Source: Pontibacterium sinense (GTDB lineage: Bacteria; Pseudomonadota; Gammaproteobacteria; Pseudomonadales; Balneatricaceae). From it: a stretch of DNA of 64,000 nt. Position numbers and translations under genes: made by a program. Below the pieces are notes generated by a model. That model was not told the origin of the DNA. It searched no databases and saw only the letters and a list, made by a program, of their open reading frames with translations. Shown piece after piece: positions 52,072-63,580 of this stretch. Where the stretch lies: positions 429,820 through 493,819 of the forward strand of contig NZ_JADEYS010000001.1 in the NCBI RefSeq assembly GCF_015209595.1, in the 5' to 3' direction. The number at the start of each line of letters is the position of its first letter. The first letter of the stretch is position 1.

Positions 52072-52920
52072 GTGACGAGAGGCGCAGGTTGGCTGATTGC
52101 AGCGATCATCGCCGTGTTGATCGCCGGGTGTGCCGGTCCTCAAAGTGTACCGGTGCATGACCGGTCGCGGACAAAAGTTGTTCGTTCTGCTCCATCTGTT
52201 TCATCATCCGCCGTTTATACCGTTCGCAAGGGCGATACTCTTTACTCCATTGCATTTCGTCACGGTGTAGATTACCGCACTGTTGCCCGCTTAAATAAGA
52301 TTCCTTCAAGTTATCAAATATATCCGGGCCAGCGATTGGTTCTGAAACCCTCTGCGCAAAAAATTGTCCGAGAAAGTAGTACTCGTAAGAAAAAAACTGT
52401 GACCAAGAAGCCGTCTGTCGACAATTCTTCGAAAAAACAGGTAAAGAAGCGCGTCGTACCGCCGAAAACAGTTGGAAGTAAGAACACGAGTACATCAGTT
52501 CCGAAGCAGGCTCGACCTAAAACTAAAAAGACCGACACGGGGGCGCCAATTCGTTGGCAATGGCCCAGTAAAGGTAGGCTGATTCAATCCTTCAAGACCA
52601 AGGGGCAGGTCAATAAAGGGTTAAATCTGGCTGGGCGAACAGGCGATCCTGTATTTGCTGCAGCCTCCGGGAGCGTAGTGTATGCGGGCAACGGGCTGCT
52701 GGGCTACGGTAATCTTATTATTATTGATCACAATCAGAAATTCCTAAGTGCTTACGCTCACAACAGTCGCGTGTTGGTTAGAGAAAGTGATAAGGTTACA
52801 GGTGGTGATAAAATAGCCGAAATCGGTCGTAGTGGCGCTGAACGAGTAATGTTACATTTTGAAATCCGCCGCGATGGTGTACCGGTGAATCCGCTGAAGT
52901 ATTTGCCTAAGAAGCGTTAG
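52072..52920 (+). CDS. nlpD: Murein hydrolase activator NlpD
   Basis: A 282-residue lipoprotein. Lipobox IAGC gives Cys20; a LysM domain follows (YTVRKGDTLYSIAFRHG, about 47-95), then a basic Lys/Ser linker, then an M23 domain (about 165-280). The first zinc ligand is lost (NKGLNLAG where active enzymes have HxGxD), so it is a non-catalytic activator of the amidase AmiC, as in E. coli. It starts with GTG 52072 after AGGGG. rpoS transcription often begins inside this gene. Confidence 0.94.
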   Translation: MTRGAGWLIAAIIAVLIAGCAGPQSVPVHDRSRTKVVRSAPSVSSSAVYTVRKGDTLYSIAFRHGVDYRTVARLNKIPSSYQIYPGQRLVLKPSAQKIVRESSTRKKKTVTKKPSVDNSSKKQVKKRVVPPKTVGSKNTSTSVPKQARPKTKKTDTGAPIRWQWPSKGRLIQSFKTKGQVNKGLNLAGRTGDPVFAAASGSVVYAGNGLLGYGNLIIIDHNQKFLSAYAHNSRVLVRESDKVTGGDKIAEIGRSGAERVMLHFEIRRDGVPVNPLKYLPKKR

Positions 52921-52986
52921 AGCATATTTCACGGTTATAATTATAAAAGGGTGTGACTTGATCAAGGGTCATCAGAGGGGTTGGTA

Positions 52987-53997
52987 ATGGAAAAAGTTGA
53001 TAAGGATTGTGAGTTGGATAAGGCATCGGACGATGTAGATTTAGATGATGCTGTGGATAAATCAACATCCAAACGCCAGAAAAAAGAATCGGATGATGTT
53101 CCCGAGATTATCGCGAGTGGTCGTGGGCGTGGTAGCCTTGCGCACAATGACCTCCTGAATGCGAAAACTCTGGATGCCACACAGCTATATCTCAATGAAA
53201 TCGGCTTTTCTCCACTGCTGACTGCAGAAGAAGAAGTTTATTACTCCCGTCGAGCGTTGAAAGGTGATGAAGCATCCAGGCAGCGTATGATTGAGAGTAA
53301 CCTGCGTTTGGTTGTTAAGATCGCGCGACGTTATATTAACCGCGGCCTGACTCTGCTTGATTTGATTGAAGAGGGTAATTTAGGTCTGATCCGAGCGGTT
53401 GAGAAATTTGATCCGGAACGTGGTTTCCGTTTTTCGACGTACGCGACCTGGTGGATTCGCCAGACGATCGAGCGGGCGATCATGAACCAGACCCGTACGA
53501 TTCGTTTGCCTATCCATGTGGTGAAAGAGCTCAACGTATATCTACGTGCAGCTCGGGAGCTGGCTCAAAAACTGGATCACGAACCGTCGGCGGAAGAGAT
53601 CGCTCAGCTGGTGAACAAGCCGGTTGAAAATGTTGAGCGGATGCTGGGCTTGAACGAGCGTGTCAGCTCGGTAGACACCCCGATGGGGCAGGATTCTGAT
53701 AAGTCGCTACTGGATACCATTCCTGATCAGGAAACCTCTGATCCGGAAACCTTGCTACAGAAAACCAATATCAGCGGTAACCTGGATAAGTGGCTGACGA
53801 TGTTGCCTGAGAAGCACTCAGAAGTGTTGGCGCGGCGTTTTGGTTTGCGTGGATATGAGATGAGTACATTGGAAGAGGTCGGCAGCGAAATTGGTTTGAC
53901 GCGCGAACGTGTGCGCCAAATTCAGGTTGAAGCGTTACGTAAGCTGCGCGAGATTGTTGAAAAGAATGGATTGAGTGGCGAGGATTTGCTGCAGTAA
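52987..53997 (+). CDS. rpoS: RNA polymerase sigma factor RpoS
   Basis: A 336-residue group 2 sigma factor for stationary phase and general stress. An acidic N-terminus (about 1-50) is followed by region 1.2 ([21 protein letters not shown]), region 2 ([45 protein letters not shown]) and region 4 ([24 protein letters not shown]). ATG 52987 follows AGAGGGG at about six bases. A terminator is next. Confidence 0.97.
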   Translation: MEKVDKDCELDKASDDVDLDDAVDKSTSKRQKKESDDVPEIIASGRGRGSLAHNDLLNAKTLDATQLYLNEIGFSPLLTAEEEVYYSRRALKGDEASRQRMIESNLRLVVKIARRYINRGLTLLDLIEEGNLGLIRAVEKFDPERGFRFSTYATWWIRQTIERAIMNQTRTIRLPIHVVKELNVYLRAARELAQKLDHEPSAEEIAQLVNKPVENVERMLGLNERVSSVDTPMGQDSDKSLLDTIPDQETSDPETLLQKTNISGNLDKWLTMLPEKHSEVLARRFGLRGYEMSTLEEVGSEIGLTRERVRQIQVEALRKLREIVEKNGLSGEDLLQ

Positions 53998-54022
53998 GTA
54001 AGCCATTACGACATATTTTCTG

Positions 54023-54059
54023 AAAAGCCTCTTGTGGATAACATCTGCAAGGGGCTTTT
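54023..54059. terminator. Terminator between rpoS and fdxA
   Basis: A 12-bp stem AAAAGCCTCTTG/CAAGGGGCTTTT with one G-T wobble and a 13-base loop, then T's. It lies between convergent genes and could serve rpoS and fdxA. Confidence 0.8.
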
Positions 54060-54383
54060 TTATTTCTCTAGTAAGTGGCGTTTTGCTTTCACATCCTTCC
54101 ATTGATCCGCATCGTTAGGGGCGGCTTTTATTTGATAGATATTAGGCCAGCGTTCAGACATCGCTTCATTGATCTCTATAAATTCGAGCTGGTCCTGAGG
54201 CACTTCATCCTCATGCATGATGGCGTCAACAGGGCACTCCGGTTCGCATAATCCACAATCAATACATTCATGAGGGTGGATGGCTAACATATTTGGCCCC
54301 TCGTAAAAGCAATCAACAGGGCATACGTCAACGCAGTCGGTATATTTACAGCGGATGCAGCTCTCGATCACAACGTAAGCCAT
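54060..54383 (-). CDS. fdxA: Seven-iron ferredoxin FdxA
   Basis: A 107-residue ferredoxin with one [3Fe-4S] and one [4Fe-4S] cluster. Cysteines occur in [17 protein letters not shown] and [15 protein letters not shown]. Known relatives of Azotobacter ferredoxin I often sit between rpoS and mutS, as here. It lies after mutS on the minus strand, with a hairpin in the gap. Confidence 0.95.
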   Translation of the reverse strand: MAYVVIESCIRCKYTDCVDVCPVDCFYEGPNMLAIHPHECIDCGLCEPECPVDAIMHEDEVPQDQLEFIEINEAMSERWPNIYQIKAAPNDADQWKDVKAKRHLLEK

Positions 54384-54440
54384 AGAGAATGTTCCTGCTG
54401 GATTGAATGGCGTGGTATCAGTATAGAAGAGAGACGAAGA

Positions 54441-54463
54441 AGGGCGGTGGCAGTGACCGCCCT
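54441..54463 (-). terminator. Terminator-like hairpin between mutS and fdxA
   Basis: An 8-bp stem AGGGCGGT/ACCGCCCT with a 7-base loop, 17 bp past the mutS stop. The T-run on the minus strand is weak. Confidence 0.5.
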
Positions 54464-54479
54464 ATATTATGCGCCGGTA

Positions 54480-57071
54480 TTAACTAATCGTACTTTTAAG
54501 TTGATAGATCAGTTCCAGCGCCTGGCGTGGTGTTAAATCATCCGCTGAGACTTTTTCAAGCTGCTTTATAGCAGGATGCGGTGCGCTGCTGAACATATCG
54601 CTTTGCTGGGGTGAGGATGCCGATTGTACCGCAACTGTACCGACGGTTTGCAGCTCGTTGCTAGCATCCTGCTCAAGCATAATCAGCTTTTCGCGCGCGT
54701 ATTGAATAACATGTTGAGGTACGCCGGCGAGCTGGGCCACTTGTAGGCCGTAACTTTGGCTTGCCGGGCCTTCCTGAACCTCGTGCATAAACACGATATG
54801 GTCATTGTGCTCGACCGCTGTCAGGTGCACATTGTGAACACCGGTCAGTTGTTCTGGAAGTGTTGTTAGCTCAAAGTAGTGAGTCGCAAACAGCGTAAAT
54901 GCTTTGACTGACTGAGCCAGATATTCTGCGCAAGACCAGGCCAGTGAGAGACCGTCGAAGGTGCTGGTGCCGCGTCCTACTTCATCCATCAATACCAGGC
55001 TACGTTCGGTCGCATTGTGCAGGATATTGGCAGTTTCGGTCATCTCCACCATGAATGTCGACCGACCACCGGCCAGATCATCGGAGGACCCCATCCGGGT
55101 GAAAATACGGTCAACGATACCGATAGTCGCGCTATCTGCAGGCACATAGCTACCAATATGTGCGAGTAAGGTGATCAAAGCCGCTTGACGCATATAGGTG
55201 GACTTACCACCCATATTGGGGCCGGTAATGATGAGCATATGGCGCGCGTGGTCGAGTTCAAGCTGATTCGCTACAAAGGGTTCATCCAATACGCTTTCGA
55301 CCACAGGGTGGCGGCCACCAGTTATATTGAGCTGTGATTCCTCGGTGAGTACCGGTGCACAGTAGTTGAGTGTATCTGAGCGCTCAGCAAGATTGCTTAA
55401 TACGTCTAGCTCAGACAGTGCCGCAGCACTGTCCTGAAGCGCAGGAAGTTGCTCTGCCACGGTTTCAATCAAGGCTTCGTACAGAGCTTTTTCGCGGGTC
55501 AGAGCGCGACTTTTGGCGGACAGTGCTTTGTCCTCAAACTCTTTCAGTTCGGGGGTGATAAAGCGCTCGGCATTTTTAAGCGTCTGTCGTCGGATGTATT
55601 CAGCGGGCGCCTTATCGGAGCTGGCGCGACCAATTTCAATGAAGTAGCCATGAACACGGTTGTAACCGACTTTAAGTGTTGATATGCCGGTACGCTCGCG
55701 TTCGCGTGTTTCCAGATCCACGAGGTAGTTGCCCGCATTTTCAGACAGACCGCGCAGTTCATCCAGTTCTTCATCGTAGCCGCCAGCGATTACGCCCCCA
55801 TCTCTGACGATAACCGGTGGGTTTTCAATGACAGCTTTTCCTAACAGATCCGCGAGCACCGGAAACTCACTGATCAGCGCAGCCAGCTCCAGACTGCGAG
55901 CAGAATCCGTGTTCTGTAGCAGTGTCTGAAGTTCGGGCAAAATGGCGAGAGAGTTCTTCAGGCGTTCCAAATCACGAGGTCGAGCGGAACGCAGCGCGAT
56001 ACGGGCGAGAATACGCTCAAGGTCGCCAATATGTTTTAACAGGCCTTGCAGGGTTTCAAAACGATACTGCTCACGTTGCCAGCGGATGACATCCTGGCGT
56101 GCCAGTAGTACGGATCGATTGCGTAAAGGTCGGTTAAGCCAGCGCCGTAGTAATCGGCTCCCCATCGGGGTTTTGCAGCGATCCAGCACGGACGCGAGGG
56201 TGTTTTCCTTACCCCCACTGAGATTGACATCCAGCTCCAGGTTTTTGCGTGTCGCGGCATCCAAAACCACGCTGTCACTGCGTGTTTCCACCTGAATACG
56301 ACGAATATGAGGCAGTTCAGTGCGCTGGGTATCTTTGGCATACTGCAGCAAGCAACCGGCTGCGCTCACTGCCAGCTGCAGGTGGTCACAGCCAAACCCG
56401 CCAAGGTCTTGTACGTTGAACTGCTTGCACAGGAGGAGCTGAGCGGTTTCCGCTTCAAAGTGCCACGGCGCCTGCGGGCGCAAACCGCGCTTGCCGGCGA
56501 GTACGAGTGCCAGTGAACCTTCTTCACTAAACAGTATTTCCGAGGGGCGCAGGCGTTCTATTTCACTCAGGAGAGGTTCTTCTCCTTCAACTTCAAGCAA
56601 GCTAAAGCGTCCGGAGCTGATGTCGACGATGGCAATGCCGTAGTGTTCTTCCATGTTATGAACGGCGATCAGCAGATTGTCGCTCTGTTCATCAAGCAGG
56701 GCTTCGTCGCTGATCGTGCCGGGCGTGACGATGCGTGCTACAGCACGTTCTACCGGACCTTTGCTGGTCGCCGGATCACCTATCTGTTCACAGATAACCA
56801 CGGATTCGCCCGCGCGGACGATTTTAGCAACATAGCCTTCTGCGGCATGATACGGAATGCCGGCCATAGGAATGGGTTCGCCAGCAGACTTGCCGCGTGC
56901 GGTTAGAGAGATATCCAGCAGCTGCGCGGCTTTCTTAGCGTCGTCAAAGAACAGCTCATAGAAATCCCCCATACGGTAGAAAACCAGCTGGTCCGGATGC
57001 TGCGACTTAATACGCAGATACTGCTGCATCATTGGGGTATGATTTTTGAACGCGGGAGATTGGCTTGTCAT
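54480..57071 (-). CDS. mutS: DNA mismatch repair protein MutS
   Basis: An 863-residue mismatch-recognition ATPase. The N-terminal domain has the Phe-X-Glu mismatch wedge in [14 protein letters not shown]; the ATPase has [25 protein letters not shown] and [10 protein letters not shown]-terminal clamp-binding-type segment (QQSDMF, near residue 830) is visible. Length is in the family range (about 855). Divergent from pncC. Confidence 0.97.
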   Translation of the reverse strand: MTSQSPAFKNHTPMMQQYLRIKSQHPDQLVFYRMGDFYELFFDDAKKAAQLLDISLTARGKSAGEPIPMAGIPYHAAEGYVAKIVRAGESVVICEQIGDPATSKGPVERAVARIVTPGTISDEALLDEQSDNLLIAVHNMEEHYGIAIVDISSGRFSLLEVEGEEPLLSEIERLRPSEILFSEEGSLALVLAGKRGLRPQAPWHFEAETAQLLLCKQFNVQDLGGFGCDHLQLAVSAAGCLLQYAKDTQRTELPHIRRIQVETRSDSVVLDAATRKNLELDVNLSGGKENTLASVLDRCKTPMGSRLLRRWLNRPLRNRSVLLARQDVIRWQREQYRFETLQGLLKHIGDLERILARIALRSARPRDLERLKNSLAILPELQTLLQNTDSARSLELAALISEFPVLADLLGKAVIENPPVIVRDGGVIAGGYDEELDELRGLSENAGNYLVDLETRERERTGISTLKVGYNRVHGYFIEIGRASSDKAPAEYIRRQTLKNAERFITPELKEFEDKALSAKSRALTREKALYEALIETVAEQLPALQDSAAALSELDVLSNLAERSDTLNYCAPVLTEESQLNITGGRHPVVESVLDEPFVANQLELDHARHMLIITGPNMGGKSTYMRQAALITLLAHIGSYVPADSATIGIVDRIFTRMGSSDDLAGGRSTFMVEMTETANILHNATERSLVLMDEVGRGTSTFDGLSLAWSCAEYLAQSVKAFTLFATHYFELTTLPEQLTGVHNVHLTAVEHNDHIVFMHEVQEGPASQSYGLQVAQLAGVPQHVIQYAREKLIMLEQDASNELQTVGTVAVQSASSPQQSDMFSSAPHPAIKQLEKVSADDLTPRQALELIYQLKSTIS

Positions 57072-57154
57072 AGTCAGGTTGAATCAGAGGCTTAATACGG
57101 ATAATTGGCCTAGGATTGTACGTCAATTGAATTGGGATGCGTAGCGGAGGCAGC

Positions 57155-57640
57155 ATGCAGCAGGTGATAGCAGAGAAAGTTGAGCAGTTGGCAGAGCAGT
57201 TGTTGGCCCGAGGGTGGACGGTGACCGCTGCGGAATCGTGTACAGGCGGTGGCGTGGCGATGAGCATCACCGAGTTGGCAGGTTCTTCTGCTTGGTTTGA
57301 AGGCAGTTATGTGACGTACAGCAACCGATTGAAAGAGTTGATGCTCGGGGTGTCTGCGGCCACGTTGAATAATTCCGGTGCCGTGTCTGAGGAGGTTGCT
57401 ACGGAGATGGCAATTGGCGCTCGGGATGTTGCCGGTGCGGATTTGTCCATAGCAATCAGTGGGATAGCAGGGCCGGGGGGCGGAACTCCTGACAAGCCGG
57501 TGGGTATGGTGTGTTTTGCGTGTGCCTGTCGGGATCAGTCTGTCAGTATGCAGACCTGCTACTTTGAGGGGGATCGTCATGATGTGCGTCAGCAAGCAAT
57601 AAATCATGCTTTACAGATGTTGTTGGATAAATTGAGCTGA
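57155..57640 (+). CDS. pncC: Nicotinamide-nucleotide amidohydrolase PncC (CinA C-terminal domain)
   Basis: A 161-residue stand-alone CinA C-terminal domain that deamidates NMN to nicotinic acid mononucleotide in NAD recycling. AAESCTGGGVAMSITEL and GIAGPGGGTPDKPVG are present. ATG 57155 lies 4 bases after GCGGAGG, whereas the in-frame ATG at 57137 lacks a site. Placed before recA as in Pseudomonas. Confidence 0.93.
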   Translation: MQQVIAEKVEQLAEQLLARGWTVTAAESCTGGGVAMSITELAGSSAWFEGSYVTYSNRLKELMLGVSAATLNNSGAVSEEVATEMAIGARDVAGADLSIAISGIAGPGGGTPDKPVGMVCFACACRDQSVSMQTCYFEGDRHDVRQQAINHALQMLLDKLS

Positions 57641-57673
57641 AGTAACTTGCAATCCGAAAAAGTTGTGAAATAA

Positions 57674-57693
57674 TACTGTCCAAACATACAGTA
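57674..57693 (+). promoter_or_regulatory. LexA (SOS) box of recA
   Basis: TACTGT and ACAGTA separated by CCAAACAT, a perfect CTGT-N8-ACAG match. The centre is about 39 bp before the recA ATG and overlaps a likely -10 region. DNA damage should derepress recA through this site. Confidence 0.92.
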
Positions 57694-57722
57694 TTTTTTC
57701 AACGCAATAGGTAAGGTTGAAG

Positions 57723-58769
57723 ATGGACGCAAATCGTAAAAAGGCGCTCGACGCTGCGCTTTCTCAGATCGAAAGACAGTTTGGTAAAGGTGCAGTCATG
57801 CGTATGGGTGATCAGCCGCGTGAGGCGATCCCTGCTGTTTCCACAGGCTCACTTACACTGGATATTGCATTGGGTATAGGCGGCCTGCCGTTTGGTCGCG
57901 TTGTTGAGATCTACGGTCCTGAATCGTCGGGTAAAACGACGATGACGTTGCAGGTTATTGCTGAAGCGCAGAAAATGGGCAAAACCTGTGCGTTTGTTGA
58001 TGCGGAGCACGCACTGGACCCTATTTACGCTGAAAAACTGGGTGTAGATGTCGATGCCTTGCTGGTGTCGCAGCCAGATACCGGCGAGCAGGCATTGGAA
58101 ATTACCGATATGTTGGTGCGTTCCAATGCGGTTGACGTGATCATCGTCGATTCCGTAGCGGCTTTGACGCCAAAAGCGGAAATTGAAGGTGACATGGGTG
58201 ATTCCCATGTGGGTTTGCAGGCGCGACTGATGTCTCAGGCGCTGCGTAAACTGACCGGTAGTGTGAAGAATGCGAACTGCCTGTTGGTGTTCATCAACCA
58301 GATTCGTATGAAGATTGGTGTGATGTTTGGTAACCCGGAAACCACAACCGGTGGTAATGCGCTGAAGTTTTACTCTTCTGTGCGTCTGGATATTCGCCGC
58401 ATCGGTGCAGTTAAGCAGGGCGATGAGGTTGTTGGTAATGAAACCCGCGTTAAAGTGGTGAAGAATAAGGTATCGCCACCGTTCCGACAGGCAGAGTTCC
58501 AGATCATGTACGGTCAGGGTATCTACCATATGGGCGAAGTGATTGATCTGGGTGTGAAGCAAGGTCTGGTTGATAAATCCGGTGCATGGTACGCCTACCA
58601 AGGTAGTAAGATCGGCCAGGGTAAGGCGAATGCTGCCAACTATCTGGAAGAGCATCCAGAGATGGCGCAGGAGATTGAAGCCGAAATCCGTCGTCAGTTA
58701 CTGAATAATGAGCTGCCTGAAAAGGCGACTGATGAGAAGGAAGACAGCGAGCAGCTGGATCTGTCCTGA
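57723..58769 (+). CDS. recA: Recombinase RecA
   Basis: A 348-residue strand-exchange ATPase and LexA co-protease. Walker A is GPESSGKTT (about 67-75), and the C-terminus is acidic ([12 protein letters not shown]). ATG 57723 is 6 bases after AAGG; a TTG two codons earlier is not preferred. recX follows past a terminator-like stem. Confidence 0.98.
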   Translation: MDANRKKALDAALSQIERQFGKGAVMRMGDQPREAIPAVSTGSLTLDIALGIGGLPFGRVVEIYGPESSGKTTMTLQVIAEAQKMGKTCAFVDAEHALDPIYAEKLGVDVDALLVSQPDTGEQALEITDMLVRSNAVDVIIVDSVAALTPKAEIEGDMGDSHVGLQARLMSQALRKLTGSVKNANCLLVFINQIRMKIGVMFGNPETTTGGNALKFYSSVRLDIRRIGAVKQGDEVVGNETRVKVVKNKVSPPFRQAEFQIMYGQGIYHMGEVIDLGVKQGLVDKSGAWYAYQGSKIGQGKANAANYLEEHPEMAQEIEAEIRRQLLNNELPEKATDEKEDSEQLDLS

Positions 58770-58801
58770 TCGGTGGATTTGATCCTCTGAAATATTGTTA
58801 T

Positions 58802-58823
58802 AAGGCCTCGTAAGAGGCCTTTT
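58802..58823 (+). terminator. Hairpin between recA and recX
   Basis: An 8-bp stem AAGGCCTC/GAGGCCTT with a GTAA loop and TTT after. Such a partial terminator limits recX to a fraction of recA transcripts in other bacteria. Confidence 0.75.
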
Positions 58824-58862
58824 GCGTATTGGGCGCCACCGATTGATAAGGAGAGTAGTGCT

Positions 58863-59318
58863 TTGGAAATACAGCAGGAGATCAAGCTAGCGGTCATGCG
58901 CTTGCTGGCGCGCCGTGACTATTGCCGTTATGAGGTCGAGCAGAAGTACGCACGTAAGTATCCGGCCGATGATCTGGATCTGGTGCTTGATGCGTTGGAG
59001 CAGGACGGTTATCTCAGCGACGAGCGTTTTGTTGGGGCATTCGTCAGGAATAAGCTTTCTCAGAGTTATGGCTTAAAACGAATCAGCTTTGATTTAAAGC
59101 AGAAGAAGATACCGGACAGTCTGTTGATGCGGGTGTTGGACGAGTTGGAACCCGATTGGTTCGAACTTGCGCAGGACGCCTGGGCTCGCCGCTTTCGTGA
59201 ACCGCCAGCGGGTGATTACAAGGTATTTGGCAAGCAGATGCGCTATCTGTTGCAGCGTGGTTTTTCTATGGATGAAGCACGCGCGGCCATCGAATCCGCC
59301 GGCGAAATCAAAGATTAG
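58863..59318 (+). CDS. recX: Regulatory protein RecX
   Basis: A 151-residue repeat-helix protein that inhibits RecA filament growth. It has RRDYCRYEVEQKYARKYP and DGYLSDERFVGAFVRNKLSQSYG. It begins with TTG 58863, 9 bases after AAGGAG. Length matches relatives (about 150). Confidence 0.93.
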   Translation: MEIQQEIKLAVMRLLARRDYCRYEVEQKYARKYPADDLDLVLDALEQDGYLSDERFVGAFVRNKLSQSYGLKRISFDLKQKKIPDSLLMRVLDELEPDWFELAQDAWARRFREPPAGDYKVFGKQMRYLLQRGFSMDEARAAIESAGEIKD

Positions 59319-59551
59319 CTTTCCCCTTTCCTTATGGCTATCGGCAACCAATCTATAAACCGCTCTTATCCCCTCCTCTCATGCGGGTTTGCCGGTCCTG
59401 CACCCATTCAAAAATAGTCGTACAATTTTCACCCACGTTATATACTGTCTCGCCATTTTTGGTGAGTGGGCAATCCTCAATATGCAGCAGATCTAATCTG
59501 ATGCTTTAATCAATTTGCCCTGTACAGAACGGACACGCATACGGTTTCCTT
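59319..59551 (+). other. recX-alaS intergenic region
   Basis: A 233-bp gap. It contains a TATACT (59441-59446) that could be a -10 element and a hairpin CTCGCCA/TGGTGAG with one G-T pair over TTTT (59449-59466). The hairpin would lie at the 5' end of the alaS transcript. No gene is visible. Confidence 0.4.
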
Positions 59552-62155
59552 ATGAAATACATGACAAGCGCTGAAATTCGCCAGGCTTTCCTGGACTACT
59601 TTGCACAGAACGGTCACCAGGTTGTTGCCAGCAGCCCGTTGATCCCTGGAAACGACCCAACACTGATGTTTACCAACGCCGGTATGGTTCAGTTCAAGGA
59701 CGTTTTCCTCGGAGATGACAAGCGTTCATATACCCGAGCAACTTCGTCTCAGCGTTGTGTGCGTGCCGGTGGTAAACATAATGATCTGGAGAACGTAGGT
59801 TACACTGCGCGTCACCATACGTTCTTCGAAATGCTGGGTAACTTCAGCTTTGGTGATTACTTCAAGCGTGAAGCGATTGGATTTGCCTGGAGTTTTCTGA
59901 CCGAGGTTATGGGGCTGCCGAAGGAGCGCTTGTGGGTCACTGTACATCACTCTGATGGTGAAGCTGAGAAGATCTGGAAAGAAGAGATGGGTATCGATCC
60001 GGACCGTTTCTCGAAGTTAGATGAAGATAACTTCTGGTCAATGGGTGATACCGGCCCTTGTGGTCCATGTACTGAAATTTTCTTTGATCACGGTGAAGAA
60101 GTCGCGGGTGGTCCTCCGGGCAGCCCGGACGAAGACGGTGATCGTTACATCGAAATCTGGAACGTTGTATTCATGCAGTACAACCGTTCGGCAGATGGCG
60201 AGATGACGCCACTGCCTAAGCCGTCTGTTGATACAGGCATGGGGCTGGAGCGTATTGCTGCCGTGATGCAGAACGTTCACTCCAACTACGAAATCGATCT
60301 GTTCCAGAGTCTGCTGAAAGCTACGGCTGCGGCCGTTGGCAGTAGCGACATGGATAACAAGTCGCTGCGCGTTATCGCCGATCACATCCGTTCTTGTTCC
60401 TTCCTGATTACCGATGGTGTATTGCCATCCAATGAAGGTAGCGGATACGTTCTGCGCCGTATTATCCGTCGTGCGATCCGTCACGGAAACAAACTTGGTG
60501 CTAAAGGACCTTTCTTTAACCAGCTGGTTGCCGCTTTGGTTAAAGAGATGGGCGAGGCTTATCCGGAGCTGGCTAAGGCTCAGGATCAGATCGAGCGCGT
60601 GTTGCTAAAAGAAGAGCAGCAGTTCGCGAAGACTCTGGACAATGGTATGGGTCTTCTGCAGAACGCGATGGATGAGTTGGAAGGCAAGGTCATTTCCGGC
60701 GAAACCGTCTTTAAGCTGTACGACACATACGGTTTCCCGGTTGACCTGACGGCGGATGTTGCGCGTGAAAATGAGCTGACCATTGATATGGAAGGCTTTG
60801 AAACGGCAATGGAAGCACAGCGCGAGCGTGCGCGCGCATCCGGTAGTTTCAGTGTCGATTATAACGACAAGCTGGACCTGGACGGCGAGACGCAGTTTAA
60901 CGGCTATGAGGCATTGGAAGATACCTCCAAGGTAGTCGCGCTCTTTAAAGACGGTGAATCAGTTAATCAGCTGTCTGCCGGTGAAAAGGGCATGGTTGTA
61001 CTGGAGAATACTGCATTTTACGGCGAGTCCGGTGGCCAGGTCGGTGATACCGGTTTCCTGCGTTGGGATCGTGGCCAGTTTAATGTCACTAACTGCACCA
61101 AAGAGTCGAAGAACCATCTGCATCATGGTGAGCTGGCTGAGGGCGTCCTGAAGGTCGGAGATGCCGTTGTGACCGAAGTTAGTCATGAAGCCCGCCAGGC
61201 AACTGCATTGAACCACTCTGCGACTCACTTGTTGCATGAAGCGTTGCGGATGGTGCTGGGCGAGCACGTACAGCAAAAAGGTTCTTTGGTTGATCCAGAG
61301 CGTCTGCGTTTTGACTTCTCGCACTTCGAGGCTGTAACAGCCGAGGAGTTGCAGCAGGTTGAAGCGATTGTGAACGAACAGATTCGCTTAAATACCGAAG
61401 CGGTTACCGAAGTCATGCCGATCGACGAAGCGAAAGCAAAAGGTGCTGCCGCACTGTTTGGCGAGAAATACGACGATGTGGTACGTGTGCTCTCAATGGG
61501 CGGCGAGTTCTCGATTGAGTTGTGTGGTGGTACCCATGTAAAACGTACGGGCGACATCGGCTTGATGAAGGTGACTTCAGAGGGTGGTATTTCAGCGGGC
61601 GTACGACGTATTGAGGCTGTGACAGGTAAGGCTGCTGCCGATTGGGCAGAGGAAGCGGATCGTAAGCTGGGACAGATTTCAGCACTGTTGAAAGGCTCTC
61701 GCGATAGCGTTGTCTCCAAGGTTGAAGATCTGGCTGAGCGTAACCGTCAGTTAGAGAAAGAACTGGATCAGCTGAAGTCCAAACTTGCGGCTGCTAAGGG
61801 CTCTGATCTGCTCAGTGCTGCTGTCGAAGTTAAAGGTGTCAAAGTACTGGCCGCTAAGCTGGACGGCGTTGAGCCAAAAGCGTTGCGCGATACGATCGAT
61901 CAGCTGAAGAACAAGCTTGGATCGGGTGTCGTAGTGTTGGCAACTGAGGCGGACGGGAAGATTAGTTTGGCAGCAGGTGTGACCAAAGAGCTGAGCAAGC
62001 AGGTGAAGGCCGGTGATCTGGTACGTGAATTGACTGCAGCGTTAGGTGGTAAAGGCGGTGGTCGCCCTGACTTTGCTCAGGGTGGTGGTACTGATGCAGC
62101 GGCGTTGCCTGCGGCATTGGAGTCTGTTGCCAAGCTGGTCGAGGCTGCGTTGTAA
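59552..62155 (+). CDS. alaS: Alanyl-tRNA synthetase
   Basis: An 867-residue class II synthetase. The catalytic domain ([26 protein letters not shown] region), editing domain with [11 protein letters not shown] and [11 protein letters not shown] zinc ligands, and the C-Ala domain are all complete. The start is ATG 59552 or ATG 59561 ([14 protein letters not shown], the family N-terminus); neither has a strong ribosome site. Confidence 0.97.
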   Translation: MKYMTSAEIRQAFLDYFAQNGHQVVASSPLIPGNDPTLMFTNAGMVQFKDVFLGDDKRSYTRATSSQRCVRAGGKHNDLENVGYTARHHTFFEMLGNFSFGDYFKREAIGFAWSFLTEVMGLPKERLWVTVHHSDGEAEKIWKEEMGIDPDRFSKLDEDNFWSMGDTGPCGPCTEIFFDHGEEVAGGPPGSPDEDGDRYIEIWNVVFMQYNRSADGEMTPLPKPSVDTGMGLERIAAVMQNVHSNYEIDLFQSLLKATAAAVGSSDMDNKSLRVIADHIRSCSFLITDGVLPSNEGSGYVLRRIIRRAIRHGNKLGAKGPFFNQLVAALVKEMGEAYPELAKAQDQIERVLLKEEQQFAKTLDNGMGLLQNAMDELEGKVISGETVFKLYDTYGFPVDLTADVARENELTIDMEGFETAMEAQRERARASGSFSVDYNDKLDLDGETQFNGYEALEDTSKVVALFKDGESVNQLSAGEKGMVVLENTAFYGESGGQVGDTGFLRWDRGQFNVTNCTKESKNHLHHGELAEGVLKVGDAVVTEVSHEARQATALNHSATHLLHEALRMVLGEHVQQKGSLVDPERLRFDFSHFEAVTAEELQQVEAIVNEQIRLNTEAVTEVMPIDEAKAKGAAALFGEKYDDVVRVLSMGGEFSIELCGGTHVKRTGDIGLMKVTSEGGISAGVRRIEAVTGKAAADWAEEADRKLGQISALLKGSRDSVVSKVEDLAERNRQLEKELDQLKSKLAAAKGSDLLSAAVEVKGVKVLAAKLDGVEPKALRDTIDQLKNKLGSGVVVLATEADGKISLAAGVTKELSKQVKAGDLVRELTAALGGKGGGRPDFAQGGGTDAAALPAALESVAKLVEAAL

Positions 62156-62201
62156 GCAGTCTCCGGCTGCTGGCTGTTGCCTGAGAGGATGATGAGAAGT
62201 T

Positions 62202-63437
62202 ATGGCACTCTATGTACAAAAATACGGTGGGACATCCGTAGGCAGTGTAGAGCGAATTGAAGCGGTTGCAGAGAAAGTCGCAGGCTTTCGTCAGCAAGGG
62301 CATGACATCGTTGTAGTGGTATCTGCTATGAGCGGTGAAACGAACCGTCTGATTGGCTTGGCAAAGGATATTCAGTCCACGCCAGAGCCGCGTGAGATGG
62401 ATGTGTTAGTTTCAACCGGCGAGCAGGTAACCATCGCGCTGCTTTGCATGGCGCTGAGCAAGCGAGGCGTTGCTGCGCGGTCTTATACCGGCGGTCAGGT
62501 CAAAATCCTGACAGATAGTGCTCATACTAAGGCGCGTATTCAGGATATTGAGATCGACGGCATGCGTGACGACCTTGATGCCGGACGTGTCATCGTAGTC
62601 GCCGGATTTCAGGGGGTTGATGACCGCGGGAATATAACCACGCTCGGGCGTGGTGGGTCGGATACGACGGGTGTGGCATTGGCCGCCGCTCTGAGGGCGG
62701 ATGAATGCCAGATCTATACCGATGTGGATGGGGTCTATACAACCGATCCACGCGTCGTAGATACCGCGCAGCGTCTCGAAAAAATTACATTTGAAGAGAT
62801 GTTAGAAATGGCAAGCCTTGGCTCCAAGGTTTTGCAGATCCGCGCGGTAGAGTTTGCCGGAAAATACAAGGTGCCGCTCCGGGTGCTATCCAGTTTTAAA
62901 GATGGTCCGGGAACCCTGATTAGCATAGAGGATGATGATACTGTGGAAAAACCAGTTATCTCAGGTATCGCATTTAACCGTGATGAAGCCAAATTAACTG
63001 TTCTGGGCGTACCTGATGTGCCGGGTGTAGCGTCCAGGATTTTGGGTCCGATCAGCCGCGAAAATATCGAAGTAGATATTATCGTTCAGAACGTGGCAGC
63101 GGACAAAACGACAGATTTTACTTTTACTGTTCACCGTAACGACTATCAGGCAGCTGAAACTGTGCTGCAAAAGGTTGCGGCTGAGCTGGGCGCCCGTGAG
63201 GTTGTTGGTGACAGCAAGATTGCTAAGGTGTCCATTGTGGGCGTAGGTATGCGTTCACATGCTGGTGTGGCAAGCAAGATGTTTGACGCGCTAGCCAGTG
63301 AGAGTATCAATATTCAGATGATCTCTACGTCAGAGATTAAAGTATCCGTGGTAATCGCGGAGAAGTATCTGGAGCTTGCTGTCAGAGCTTTGCATTCAGC
63401 CTTTGATCTGGATAAAGCAGACGATGTAAGCGAATAA
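62202..63437 (+). CDS. lysC: Aspartate kinase, LysC type
   Basis: A 411-residue monofunctional enzyme, first step of lysine, threonine and methionine synthesis. It starts with QKYGGTSVGSVERI and has GRGGSDTTGVALA in the kinase core, then two ACT domains (about 265-400) for feedback by lysine and threonine. Located between alaS and csrA as in Pseudomonas. Confidence 0.96.
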   Translation: MALYVQKYGGTSVGSVERIEAVAEKVAGFRQQGHDIVVVVSAMSGETNRLIGLAKDIQSTPEPREMDVLVSTGEQVTIALLCMALSKRGVAARSYTGGQVKILTDSAHTKARIQDIEIDGMRDDLDAGRVIVVAGFQGVDDRGNITTLGRGGSDTTGVALAAALRADECQIYTDVDGVYTTDPRVVDTAQRLEKITFEEMLEMASLGSKVLQIRAVEFAGKYKVPLRVLSSFKDGPGTLISIEDDDTVEKPVISGIAFNRDEAKLTVLGVPDVPGVASRILGPISRENIEVDIIVQNVAADKTTDFTFTVHRNDYQAAETVLQKVAAELGAREVVGDSKIAKVSIVGVGMRSHAGVASKMFDALASESINIQMISTSEIKVSVVIAEKYLELAVRALHSAFDLDKADDVSE

Positions 63438-63440
63438 GAT

Positions 63441-63580
63441 GTTGCTGGTCTATATTTAGAGGCAGCAACTCCTCTACTAGGTGTTCGTGTGGCAAGGAGT
63501 TGGACGAGATGTCACTCGAATTCCTATCAGTCCCGTATCAGGGGAGCTGAGAAACAGGATGATTTAAGGAGATTCTACAC
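63441..63580 (+). promoter_or_regulatory. csrA leader with GGA motifs and two competing hairpins
   Basis: GGA triplets occur at 63496, 63502, 63543, 63557 and 63568, the last in the AAGGAG ribosome site. CsrA binds such GGA sites and represses its own mRNA in E. coli. Two stems are mutually exclusive: GTTGCTG/CAGCAAC (63441-63447, 63463-63469) and AACTCCT/AGGAGTT (63467-63473, 63495-63501) share 63467-63469. The promoter itself I cannot place. Confidence 0.45.

Noticed and set aside
52072..52920. NlpD as an active M23 endopeptidase
   Set aside because: The first zinc-ligand histidine is replaced (NKGLN), so it cannot be catalytic.
54000..54060. RsmZ-like small RNA between rpoS and fdxA, as in Pseudomonas
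   Set aside because: The gap is only 62 bp and is filled by a terminator, with no series of GGA hairpins.
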